Shown here: positions 28,101 through 39,500 of the stretch, in pieces
Position numbering within the stretch: the first letter of the stretch is position 1
Layout of the letters: every line of letters begins with the position of its first letter
Assembly: GCF_042242105.1 (NCBI RefSeq)
Contig: NC_092019.1
Coordinates: 17,033,328 to 17,097,327 of the forward strand
Length of the DNA stretch: 64,000 bases
Direction of reading: 5' to 3'
From: Pempheris klunzingeri
Taxonomy: Eukaryota; Chordata; Actinopteri; Acropomatiformes; Pempheridae
Translations under genes and position numbers: made by a program
The notes under the pieces: generated by a model
Seen by the model: the letters and a program-made list of their open reading frames with translations, nothing else
Told to the model about the DNA's origin: nothing
Databases searched by the model: none

Positions 28101-31100
28101 GGCCTTGAAATATCCTCTGCCCTTTTTCTCCTTTACTATGAGCTACGTGTAACTGTTCTCTCCCAACTCTCTGTTGCTCTTCTGCAGGGACGACTTCAAC
28201 ATCAAAGTTCTTCAGGCTTTCGTCGACCTCCATGAGTTCACTGATCTCAACCTCGTCCAGGCCCTCAGGTAAACCGTGTTTGTTTAGCGTGTTTTGCTTT
28301 GAGCAAAGGACAAAATCTCTTATCCTGGCATTCTCTGGTAAACAAACCTTTTCAACAATGGAAAGTCCCACTCTCATCATCACAGCAGGTTAGGGAGGGA
28401 AAAGATTATGCAAGAGAGAGTATTAGTGAAAGTGTAACTTGACCTAAACCTCGACCTTTTTTTGCAGGCAGTTCCTGTGGAGCTTCCGTTTGCCTGGTGA
28501 AGCCCAGAAAATTGACAGAATGATGGAGGCCTTTGCTCAGAGATACTGCCACTGCAACCCTGGCGTCTTCCAGAGCACTGGTAAGCACAAACACATGTTT
28601 GTAGGGTAGGCGGGGTAGCCTACCTATTGTACCTAATGTAGGATGTTCTGACTTCTGTGTCCCTTTAAATCAACCTTTCTTTTCCTTCGATGGAGCTCAG
28701 GAAGGGGCATTTCCCAGAAGGTGTGCACTCACACAAACAATGAGCCCCTTCTCAGAAATGACCTGCTATGTGAGCCCATAAAGTTCACCAGTTTGTGAAC
28801 CTTGCATTTCACTAAAAAAAAAAACATTGTTTGTGTTTGATTATTGATTATTTCCTTAAATTATTTGAGATAAGACTTGTTCAGAATTCCCAGACTTTCT
28901 GTTTTCAGATAGTACTAGGTACCTGTATTTTTTGAATCATCAAATTGATTTGTGTTCTTTTATTTCCAATATTAAGGCAAATGTGTTAAATTGTTTATTT
29001 TATTCTCTGTGCAGTACTGAACTCAGAGCTCTTGTGTTTTCTTGCGTGTCTTTCCTGTTCGCAGACACATGTTACGTGCTATCATTTGCCATCATTATGC
29101 TGAACACAAGCCTCCATAACCCAAACGTGAGGGACAAACCTGGAGTGGACCGTTTCATCTCAATGAACCGAGGCATCAACGAGGGGGGAGACCTGCCTGA
29201 GGACCTGCTCAGAGTACGAGGATCTTTGCGTTGTTTTTCTTTGGAGATGGCTCAGTGATAACTAAGATAAACCTAGTAAGGAGATTTTGAGTTGGCTTAT
29301 TTTACAATCTTATCTGTCATTCCAGAATCTCTACGAAAGCATTAAAAATGAGCCCTTCAAGATCCCAGAGGACGACGGCAATGACCTGACACACACCTTC
29401 TTCAACCCAGACAGAGAGGGATGGCTTCTTAAACTCGGTGAGATGATGCAAGCTAGGCCTTTCTGCCTCGTTGTGGAGTCCTTCTACCCTACATGTTGCC
29501 TTTGACACTGATCTTGTACAATTAAACAAATCCAGTACGTCACTGTTTCAGATGTCCAGGGTGTACATTTCCATTGAGAAAAGAATGTGATATGTCCTGT
29601 ATGCTGCTGTATTCAGTCCTCTTTTAAGGCTTTGTGTTATGATGTCTGTCTCGAGGTTTGCTGGCTTTTTGCCTCCACTTGAATCGTCACCTCCATGTTG
29701 TGGCATTTGAACACTGCCACAGCATGCTGGTGAACAATAAGCTCACTTTCTTCCGTCACAGCAGTCTAAAAATCTGATTGTTTTCTTTTGCATGGCGGGG
29801 CCTCTGATGTCTGTGTCACTAATATAATCTCCCTGTGTTTCTCTTCCTCCTCCCCATCTGTCCCTCTCTCTCTCTCTCTCTGTCTCTATTTGTCCTCTGT
29901 CTTCTTCTAAATCCTCCGGTCCCTCTTGTCTGTTTCTACCCTGCGATTTCCACCCTCTACTGCCGCTGCTTGTTTTCTCAGGAGGTATGTACTGCCAGAG
30001 TTGTTGTCGTTAAAAAGTTATAGAAAACAGTAGCCAAGTAGTCAGCTGTAAAAATGTAGAGACTGTAGAGTAGCATCCCTTCAACTTTGACCCCCAAAGG
30101 AAACCCTTTTCCTCTCCTCTCGCTCATCGCCATGACGGTGTTCTTGTGTTTCAGGGGGACGAGTGAAAACCTGGAAACGGCGATGGTTCATTCTCACTGA
30201 CAACTGCCTTTATTACTTTGAATACACCACAGTAAGTCTTTGTGTCCAAGTACGCCATTTAAGTGAATTTGACAGTGGAAACAATGCACTGTGCCTGCAA
30301 GGAAGTATGCTCACTGATCCTGAGGATTAGATGCATAACTTTATTAATCCCTGCAGGAAAAACTGGATTGGCTGCTTATGTACAATCAAAACAAAAGAAA
30401 CTGAAGTCAGACTGGTCACAAGAGACAACATATCCAAGACACACAGTACTACTGTTAAAATACTAACACACAAAACGAACACATATTCCAAGAGGGCGTT
30501 AGTACTGCTCAGGATCACACAGCCAGGAAGTTAAAAGTCAAACAAGAAATGTACAATTAATCATAAACTGACAGGCTAGCCCTAAGTGATGCACCCAAGA
30601 ACAAGACGATTTCAACTATGACCTGGTTTGATATTTTGGTTACACACTAATTACAATATTTAATGCTGAGATAGCAATGCAAGAGATAATGCAGAGTATG
30701 GTTGAATTTCTGCGCCCTGATTAAACACATAAAATGCAAAATAAAGGACTTGTACTGTTGCAGCAACTCATAATCAGCTGTGATTGTGTGTTTCACTAAC
30801 AGGATAAGGAGCCTCGAGGTATTATTCCCTTGGAAAACCTTAGTATCCGCGAGGTGGAGGACCCAAGAAAACCCGTAAGTTCTCACTTTGGCTGAACAGT
30901 ATAGGAAAATGTAATTATCATAGGAATAATTTTCACAGGTTAGTGAATGTTGTGATTGTTTACCCAGTTTTTTTTCATCACTTCTCTACCAATAGAACTG
31001 CTTTGAGCTGTACATCCCCAACAACCGCGGTCAGCTCATTAAGGCGTGTAAGACAGAGGCTGATGGCAGAGTAGTGGAAGGAAACCACAACGTGTACCGC

Positions 31101-31390
31101 ATCTCCGCCCCCACACCTGAGGAGAAGGATGAATGGATCCACAGCATCAAGTATGGAAATGAAAAATGGGGGTAGTGGTGACAGAAAAGCACTGGGTAGC
31201 CTCTAGTTTACTGCTGTGTGTGTGGATGTCACATTTACCTTTTTTGGTTGTATATTTTCATAATCCACCCCACTCAATTGTGTTTCATTCTCACCTGTAC
31301 AGATCTGCTGTCAGTGTTGATCCCTTCTACGAAATGCTTGCTGCCAGGAAGAAACGTATATCACTGAAGAAGAAGGAGGAACAACCGTAG
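25133..31390 (+). CDS. cyth2: cytohesin-2 (ARNO), ARF guanine-nucleotide exchange factor
   Basis: Twelve coding exons: 25133-25175, 27269-27419, 27830-27896, 27976-28094, 28188-28268, 28468-28580, 29065-29213, 29326-29437, 30155-30231, 30803-30874, 30996-31150 and 31303-31390, plus an optional GAG microexon at 29982-29984. The product is 408 or 409 residues. Cytohesins load GTP on ARF1/ARF6 at PIP3-containing membranes. An N-terminal coiled coil (about residues 20-62) is followed by a Sec7 domain (about 75-255) and a PH domain (about 268-385). The Sec7 domain has [20 protein letters not shown], with catalytic Glu about 165. The basic tail is [13 protein letters not shown]. The ending [22 protein letters not shown] matches CYTH2 rather than CYTH1, CYTH3 or CYTH4. 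The N-terminus [14 protein letters not shown] replaces the human MEDGVYEP; a second in-frame ATG at residue 9 is also possible. Neighbours rpl18 and sphk2 match human 19q13.3. Confidence 0.96.
29982..29984 (+). other. cyth2: 3-base GAG microexon of cyth2 (diglycine/triglycine switch)
   Basis: The context TTTTCTCAG-GAG-GTATGT gives a perfect acceptor and donor around three bases. Exon 8 ends CTC G and the next exon begins GG GGA. Skipping therefore yields Lys-Leu-Gly-Gly-Arg-Val, and inclusion yields Lys-Leu-Gly-Gly-Gly-Arg-Val in the PH-domain beta1-beta2 loop. In mammalian cytohesins this switch changes PIP3 versus PIP2 preference (established). A pyrimidine-rich (TC)n stretch lies at 29860-29890 upstream. 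Confidence 0.9.
30335..30450. repeat. repeat tail fragment in cyth2 intron
   Basis: The word 'ctttattaatccctgcagg' (30339-30357) is close to the 'actttattgatccctgaggg' signature that ends many fish retroposons. The remainder of the ~100-base fragment is too degraded to classify. Confidence 0.4.
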
Positions 31391-34065
31391 ATTATTCCCT
31401 CCATTCTCTCCCTGTCTTCCTTCATCCTTCTCATCTCTCCCTCCAACACTGGACACGTTTTCATTGCTGCTCCTCACCACCAGCTTATACGTTTTGTTAC
31501 CTCTCTCTCACTCACTCTCACCCCGTCCCCAAACACATCCTCTCCCTGACATGACGACTCCTTGCTATCGTTTCTACCAGACTCTTTGAGAGCCACATTC
31601 AGAGTGAAGTGGCTGCATCTTGGTACTTACACTACTGCTGTTATACACACAACCTGCCGCACTCCAGCCAGAGCACACCGTCTGTCCCCGTCTTCTCGCC
31701 ACATCTCTCTCTCTCTCTCTCTCTCAGCATTTAAGTGAACTGTGAAACACATCTTACACCATATTCACACTAATGTCTGTGTTTTTCCTGTTTTGGGCCT
31801 TCCATATGCACTCAGCCAACTAAGAATGCTATGATTGTTGTGATCCCGGGCGTTTGTGCATCTTAATCGGCCTTTTAGGCTGCCATCTGAAAATGCTCCC
31901 TGCATTAGTGTGCATATGGTCTCATTCAGGGTAGCAAGCAGCTTTGGTTCTCGTGAAGTCCTTTTTCACATTTATTGTTGCCGCCTAAATGAGAAACCGT
32001 CTTTCTTGATTGTGCTTAGCCCAGACAAAATGTGAATTCACTACTCAAACAACAGCAAGATTTATTTTCAGTTAGTGTCGTAGGTCGGAGAGGATGGAAG
32101 AATCAGCCGAAGATACAAGTGCTTTTAGGTTACTGAAACATGCCCGTTGCTTCCTGTAGTACTTTTAATGGCTTAGATTTACATTACTACTTCCACACTT
32201 AGACACTGTAACCGTTATGTGAGGAAAATGTCACTCTTCCTTTCTGACACGAGATTTATTTGGCCAAGTTAATCTTCAAATATGGTTGAATATGGCTTTA
32301 TGGCTTTTAAGGCTAAAAGGTTGCTTCACTTGCAACAGACTGCTGCTCGTTTCTGCTCACTGACACAACATATGAGTATTCTTTAGCACGTTTCTTGACA
32401 TGTTAGCAATAGCAGAGCAAACCATAGTCCCAGTCTGAAGGCTTGTTAACAAATCCTTTATAACACTATACTGAGCAACACCATCTCCTCTCAGATTTAA
32501 TGTACCAGCATGCTACAAATCGTTTCCGCCTTGCTCGACACTACAAGACCAACATCGACATCTCTTTCACAAGTAATAACTCTGTCGGCCATCTAACTGT
32601 TAGAGCCTGCTCTGTCCGCTACAGCGAGTTTCAACAAATCACAAAGGCAGCTCATTACAATGTATACTTTTTGTAAATAGATGTTAGCATATTTGTTTAC
32701 GATACACATAGAAATAATTTAATTTATTCTTTATCTTTTGTTAAGATCTGATTTTTGTACGAGCTACTGTAGGACTGCATGTTGATAAACTGAGGCGTCA
32801 GTCGTACGTACTGATGCGCCGCTGATCATGCTAGTGCACTGATTTGAGAAGTGTTAGTGTTCCCTGTTGACTTGGAAAAATTGCATTTAATATGGAAGTT
32901 GATTTATACATAAAGTAAATTTGTCGTAATAATAGATTATTTGGAAAATAAGATATTTAGTACTCTGATTTATCTCTTGTCTACCGTGTTGGTTTTTTGA
33001 GTAAATCAGACTCAGTAAAGCACAAGCAGTAGTCACTCTCGCATCATGTTTAACTAACGTCCAGTTTTTGGCTGCTCAGTGTCCACTTGAAGTGCGAGGA
33101 AGACGTTCACAAGCTGAAAATGAAAATATCCATCGTACCACAGTGGTGAAAATGAAGAGACAACAAAACAAGGAACACTAACAAAGCTTTGATTCATTAT
33201 ATAATAGTCAAAATGTTCAGATGTAATGAATCAGTAACCAGTTTAGATTTGTGTCCAGTGATAGATTTGCTTGACATCCAGTTCATAAACTTATTTCTAG
33301 TAGTTTATTGGATTGGCAGTTTTAGATGGTAGTGAAAATAATCGTCTCCTGCACTTTATATCTATTTTAGCATTTTGGAGAAAATGCTGTTACTTTGACT
33401 GACACAACACTTCACCACTCTGTAACACCCTCTACTGGTGACCCCACACACTGCAATATGCTGAAGGATGAACCATGGACTGTGTAGAAAAACTGTGTAA
33501 CGCCACCACCTGGTCAGTGCCAGCTATGGCAGCAACAGTTTCTGACCAGCATACACTGAATCTGTGAGCTTCACCCGATAAAGATGTTGTCTGAACCTGA
33601 TGGGGTCTTTGTTCTGTCATCACACTGTGCAGACCTTGTTTTTCAAAGACAAGCGATCGGTCATTCAAATACAGATCCAGGATTGCCTTTTACTCTCCCA
33701 CTTCATCAAACTGACAAAGGCCTAACTTTATATCTCCATGTTAGTGCTTCTGCACATTACATGGACTGTCTGTAGGCCTTCACTTTCTGGGTATTCTTGA
33801 AGTGCAAAGTTGCCAAAAGAAAAAACTAGTTGGGACAACAAATGTTTCCATTCGAAGAGAAGAATGAACACTGAAATGGTCAGACTGAAACTTGGCCTAT
33901 GTTTCTGATTCCTGTAACCCCAGAACCACCTCTTTCAGAAAATGTTTTTATTTTGTATTTATTTATTTTTATTTACCATGAGGTGAAGATGGATAGATCA
34001 TCTGTAAATGTAGCAAAAGGAAACCACGATACATCGGTGCCAGTAAACTACTGTGTAACAATAAA
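31391..34065 (+). other. cyth2: probable long 3'UTR of cyth2
   Basis: There is no further coding exon after the stop at 31388-31390. A CT-rich start, a (TC)n run at about 31706-31725 and long AT-rich stretches lead to an AATAAA at 34060-34065. This would make a 2.7-kb 3'UTR, but earlier termination is equally possible. Confidence 0.45.
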
Positions 34066-34129
34066 AGGTAAACAGATGATGGATTGTTGTATTTGTTTTT
34101 ATTTACTCTGTTTTTTTTGTATTTTAACT

Positions 34130-34345
34130 GTCAAATCAACTTTATTTATATTGTGCAATATCACAAATTTGCTTCCCTGGAGCTTAACAGTCTGTACAAC
34201 GTGACACAGGAGGAGAGACTGAACTCGAACTAGACATGTGGGATGAGGCACCAATGACCAGGGGACAACCAGAGGTCCCCGGACAGCTGATGGTTCAGAG
34301 GTGCCTGAGTAGAGAAAAGGACAAGGAGACGAGGAGGTGAACTTG
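34130..34345. repeat. degenerate fish interspersed repeat
   Basis: Words such as 'tcaactttatttatattgtg', 'gagcttaacagtctgtacaa' and 'ggttcagaggtgcctgag' resemble a common element whose usual form has 'caactttatttataaagcgc' and 'gctttacaatctgtac'. The copy is old and its ends are vague. Confidence 0.45.
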
Positions 34346-34631
34346 CAAACAGACATTTATGGTGTCCAGAGGATGTTTCTTCATGACCAGCAGGTCCACA
34401 TAATCACATTTATGTTCACGTTAAACTAGTGGGCTGACTTGGATTTCAGCACATATTAGTGTTCCCTTCATGATAACTGTAATAACTTTTTTGTTTTTTA
34501 TGTTATTTCACTTTATCTTATTTTATTTTTTCTAACAAATATTCAAGTAAACAATATAAGTATATAGAAATCAAATATGATTGGCATGAAAAGGAAAAAA
34601 AAGAAAGAATTACATAAAGAATAATAACATA

Positions 34632-34667
34632 AACTTGAGCATTCGTATACAAACGAATGCTCAAGTT
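34632..34667. repeat. perfect 15-bp inverted repeat with 6-base loop
   Basis: AACTTGAGCATTCGT, spacer ATACAA, then ACGAATGCTCAAGTT. The arms are exact complements. It sits in AT-rich intergenic DNA, about 20 bases before a G9 run (34689-34697). It could be a transposon end or a foldback; no gene or terminator role is evident. Confidence 0.7.
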
Positions 34668-34884
34668 GAATGTATTTAGTCAGGTATTGGGGGGGGGAAA
34701 GGTACTAAAATGATCCATAAGTTTATTGTTTTGTTGTTTATTAAAGGGAGTGATAAAAAATAGAGAATTTAGTTCTAGGAGAAAAAGTAAGAACTGATAT
34801 GGAAGATTTCTATTTCTAACAAGAACACCATCATCTGGATTATTATAGATAATATTTTTAAGATTAAATGTAAAAACCTGATGA

Positions 34885-35150
34885 TCCTTTGACTTTCTGT
34901 ATCCCATTATCAAGTCAAAATATAGTTTTGTCACACATTTCCCATCAGCCTCAGCTGCCCTTTGTTTAGTGCTAACCAATTAGCAAATGTTAGCATGCTA
35001 AAATGCTAAACCAGGATGATAAACATAACATTACACATTACCTGCTGCACATCTGCATGTGAGTATTAATAATATGTTAGCATGCTGATTTAAACTTTAG
35101 CTTAAAGGCCTGATGGGTCTGAGTGAGTTAGTGATTTAAAACAGGCATCA
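34885..35150. repeat. GTTAGCATGCTAA-type percomorph repeat
   Basis: Read left to right it has 'cccatcagcctcagctgcc', 'tttagtgctaaccaattagc' and 'aaatgttagcatgctaaaat', with a second 'atgttagcatgctgatt' near 35076. These are signature words of a repeat common in spiny-rayed fish. The copy is interrupted and partial. Confidence 0.55.
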
Positions 35151-36510
35151 AGGCCACTTTTCAGCTCTTTGTGTTTATTTGGCCCAAAAGCCAACCATCT
35201 GTCTTTGTAATGGAGGTCTTGCTGAAGTAGCTCACTTAGTTGTCTTGTGAAGAGCGTCAGTGTTGTAAAACTGCTATAATGGTTTGTTGGGTTGAGAGTT
35301 ATGAAGGCCTTTCAGGACCTACTGGCTGCATCGTGAATGTGTGTCTGAATGAGGTTAAAGATATTAATAATAATAATAGTAATAATTACCATTATCATCA
35401 GTAAACAGACTAACAGAGAGGTTGTCGGTTTACCTGTTGACCTTCGGCATGTTTGGATTTGATGAAAAACAAAGTCACTTTTTCACTTTTTCATTTTTAT
35501 TTACACAGTCAGAACATTTGAAAAAAAACCCCACAACTTACATACAATACATAAAGTCAAAGCTCTAACCTGGCCTAAGTTCAGTGTTTTATATACAGTA
35601 CAGTAACAAATATACAATCAAGGCCAGATCATTTGAGGAATTAAAAAGCCACGGTGAGATGACTTGATTACACAAAATACATCAGTCACATTTCAAAAAC
35701 AATCTAATTTATTACAGAAAAAATGTGATAAATATCAGTGATTTGAGTATTGTTGAGTAAAACATAAAAAAACAAGACGTGTAGAATTAGGATACTAGTT
35801 TAAAGCAGCACTGCTGGATTACAGCAGGAGTCTCTTTAATGGCTGTAAAACCATCAGATGCTGTAAAACACCTGATTCTGTCTGACAGGCCTTTTCATAT
35901 TTCTCCCAAAATAAAACATCAACCTATCTATGACACATAGATTATTCAAATTACAGTATAACACAAATCAATTCTACATTTTTCTTTGGTAAATTAGCTG
36001 TATCTTCTGTGGAAACCTTTTTTTAAAAAAAGAGCATCCAGATTACAAATTGATTTCTCAGCACATTTCTATGAGTATCATTCAAACTAGCAACATTTAG
36101 TTTGTCACTTCACCACAACAGAATCCAGGTAAAGTCTGCGAGCTTTATCACAGACCCTACAGTATTAAGTCTTATTAACAGTATGACAATATGTCACATA
36201 CAGCACTTGTCTGTTTAAGATAAAACACTAGCTCATGAGTATAGTAGAGGCCAAAACCTAAGGCCCAAGACCACTATGTCCCTACACAGTATCTGTAAAC
36301 ACAGATTATTTTTCTTATTTTTCTTTTTTAAGAAAAAGTCACTGATTACGTTTAAAGGCATTGATTCTGAGTTTTGCCACTGAGTGGCATTGTGATAAAT
36401 GACTGAAAGTCAAACGGATTCTTGTTTTATTCTTGCATCTTTGATACGTGATAAAATGTTTTCACTACGTTCCAGGAAATCTCCACGTTCTTCATCGGTG
36501 TTACGGCCTT
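35151..36510 (-). other. 3' flank / possible 3'UTR of the neuronal pentraxin gene
   Basis: No coding exon is seen. Reading the minus strand, an AATAAA equivalent lies at 36426-36431, about 80 bases after the pentraxin stop. Another lies at about 35497, which would give a 1-kb 3'UTR. An ATA-rich microsatellite is at about 35364-35388. The convergent cyth2 3' end lies to the left. Confidence 0.45.
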
Positions 36511-39500
36511 TTAGTGACAGGGGTCAAAGGGGTATCTGGAAACGCCGCCATGAAGCTCCACCTCTGCCTCGGACCAGGCGATGACATCTCCTCTGAGGTG
36601 GCTGCCGCAGGATGCCAGGCTGTAGATGTCACTGCCGGTCAGGACGTGTGACCACATGTGCAAGTCCGACATCTCGCCCACGAATGACTGAGTGGCGTCA
36701 AAACGGCCTCCTAGAGTGTCCTGACGAAGAGTGAACAAACAGCTGGTTCACCAAAAGGTCAACGTTTCAGACAAAATTCATGAAAGAGAATTAAATGATA
36801 TATAGAGTAAAATATAAAGCAAGAGTTTTGATAAAAGAAACCTTTTGTAGAAACAATGGATAAAGGCTTCCCAAATAAGAATTTAACACACTCCTTTTCT
36901 ATATTCAGTGGCTCCCATCTGAACTCACTCAGAGGTTTTCTACATCTGCATTGTGCATTCACAGAGATTAAATCTCGTTGTGTTTACCTGTTCCTGTCCC
37001 AGGATGAAGACCCCTCCAGGTTTGATAGGGTGCCAGGGGGAGAGATTTATCCCGGACCCCCTCTGCACTCCGTCCTGGTAGGCCTCCCACTGTCCGTCCC
37101 GCGTTGTCCACGTCACACACACGTGGTGCCACTTCCCGTCACCCAGAGACAGGGGGAGCGTCACAGCCTGAAGGATGGGATGGTGAAGATGGTGAGACAC
37201 TAATATAAACACATCCTGGGATGATACAGTTAAGTAGACAAGCAATAATATAGTTTGTTATTAAACAGTATAAATATGTCTGTGAGATCTCCTGCCTGTT
37301 TGACTCATTATCTAAAAGTTTTTAAGCCAGAATGAACACATTTAAATTCTGGATCTCACTCATAACGACCACCAGTGCATCCTCTTGTAAAGTTATACCT
37401 TTCTTTTAAACTCAGTTTTTATTTAATCTTGACAGCAGGTGCGGAGAGGGTTGAGTTTGTCTTTTTTAAAGCCCCAGACAGCTTGGCTTTGAATCAGAAG
37501 TATTTCTCTATACCAGTAAATATTTGTGATTTAAATGTGTAAAAATCCAAAATCTAATTTTCATCATTTTAATGAATAATACTAAACTCAGCTAATCTGA
37601 GGTCGATGTCGGTATAATTTGATCGGTTTTGATTGACACAAACAGCCAACTGCCATCAAATTCAAAGATTCAAATGTAGTTGAATCCTAATTGGTGCACA
37701 GACAAGCCAGCGAGAAGCACACAGAGAAAAAAATGCAGAAATATCTAATGTCAAACAGTCAATAAATCATGTGAGATCCCATCACTCTGAGCTGAACTCA
37801 CTGTGCTGCAGGGTTTCTATTTCATCTATCTCACCTTGTCATCGATCAGCAGCTCCATGGGGTTGTTCCCCCACTCGATGAGCACCAGTTCGTTGGCCTG
37901 TCCAGGTGCCGAGTAAGAGAAGGGCGTCCCCAGGCCGGGCCCTGTGCCGGCCTTGATCCAAAGACACAAAGTCAGAGCGAAGATCTCCTGCAGCAGAGTC
38001 CTCTTCATCCGCCCGTACATGTAGTTGTTTCTCATGGGGAAGCTGATCTGGAAGTGGTCAGGACTCTGTAATTTCTTCCTGCTGGAACCTGTTTTTTTTT
38101 TTGTAGAGAGATAACATCACACCATGACAAAACAATCTCACCTTCAGTGATATAAGTATATAAGGATCATTTAGTAACTTTAGTAATGAAATTATATTAT
38201 AGATGTCCACATTTTAATTTTTCTGAGCAGTTGAAGCACACCACACCCATGTGAAAGCCTGAAAGTTGGAAAAAGCAGGTGACAAAACAAGTTAAGGTCT
38301 CAACTGTCCATTCAGTAGCTGTTCTGGAGCTTTTGGTCTTTACATTGTTTTGTCAGCGGCTGCTTCTGACGTCAAGAATGAACTTTGAAACTCTACCAGA
38401 CTCCTGTTTTGAGAAATAAGATAATGACAGAAATAAATTGAAAGTCCAAAGTAGAGAATTTCTTATGAAATAAGCTGTTTTTTTTGCAGGAAATTTGCTA
38501 AAATAACATCCCACACACTGCAAGTTTTTTGGGAGAGAACATAAGCAGCTGCAGAATATACAACTTACATAACCTACACTTATACTGAAGGCTGCTTTGT
38601 TAATGGGAAGTTGGCTGTTGGGAGCGTGTGTGTGTGTTTGTGTGTGTGCATGTGATTGCATGTCCTGGACTTGCTGCAGTGGTCATGTACCTGCCAGGTG
38701 CAGCTGGTTGAGCATCGTTTCCAGTTTATTTGAGTGGAGTCCAGTCCGTGGGCCTGGTGCTCTGTATCCTGTGTGTGGAAAGTGACTGTGACTGTCTGCT
38801 TCATTACTGTGGTGGTGGTCATCATCATCATCATCATCATGGTGGCTGTCGTCGTGGTCACCGTGGTCGTCGTGGTCACCGTTGTCGTCATGGTCATCAT
38901 GATGACCATCTGCATCGTGATGGTCATCAATGTGGCTGTCGTCATGATGGTCGGCGTGGTTCCCACTGTCACTGTGTCCGCCATCGTTGTGGTCGTCCCT
39001 GTGGTCTGTTGGGTGTCCGTCATCATGGTGATCACCATCGTCATCGTGATGGTCTGTGTCGTCGTCGTGATGGTCCGGGCTGCTGAGGGCGGAGGTGCGA
39101 TGGTGCAGCTGCTGCTCCAGAGTGCTGATCTTCCTCTGAAGCAGGTCTTTCAGAGAGCTGGAGTAGGTGATAGACGTGTTCCTCTTCTGCTGAGGGAGGT
39201 GAAAAATACACAGATGAAGTTTTGATACCAACAAGTATTGAGTGTCACCTTTTTACAACAGAGAGGACAAAGTCTTCAATAGTGCTTTGGCAAAGATGCA
39301 AACTGGCCTTGAGGAATCATAATCTGTCACCCACACGCCTCAGAGAGAACTTGTCTGTCTTTTGCACTTCTTACATTCAGCATTAATCTTGTATGTCCAA
39401 TTTAATTCAGTCAGGTATGCTGTCTGCCTGTCTTCCTGCATCTGCCTCTGCTTCTCTTACTCTCAGGTAATCCAGGCTTTGTCCTGGCGCGTGCCCTGAT

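Noticed and set aside
34680-34979. 99-codon minus-strand frame in the cyth2-pentraxin interval
   Set aside because: Partly overlaps a known type of fish repeat (from about 34885) and shows no family resemblance I can name; not called as a gene.
38734-39225. 163-codon plus-strand frame rich in Val/Ile opposite the pentraxin
   Set aside because: It is the complement of the Asp/His-coding trinucleotide DNA; the minus strand has correct splice sites and family homology on both sides.
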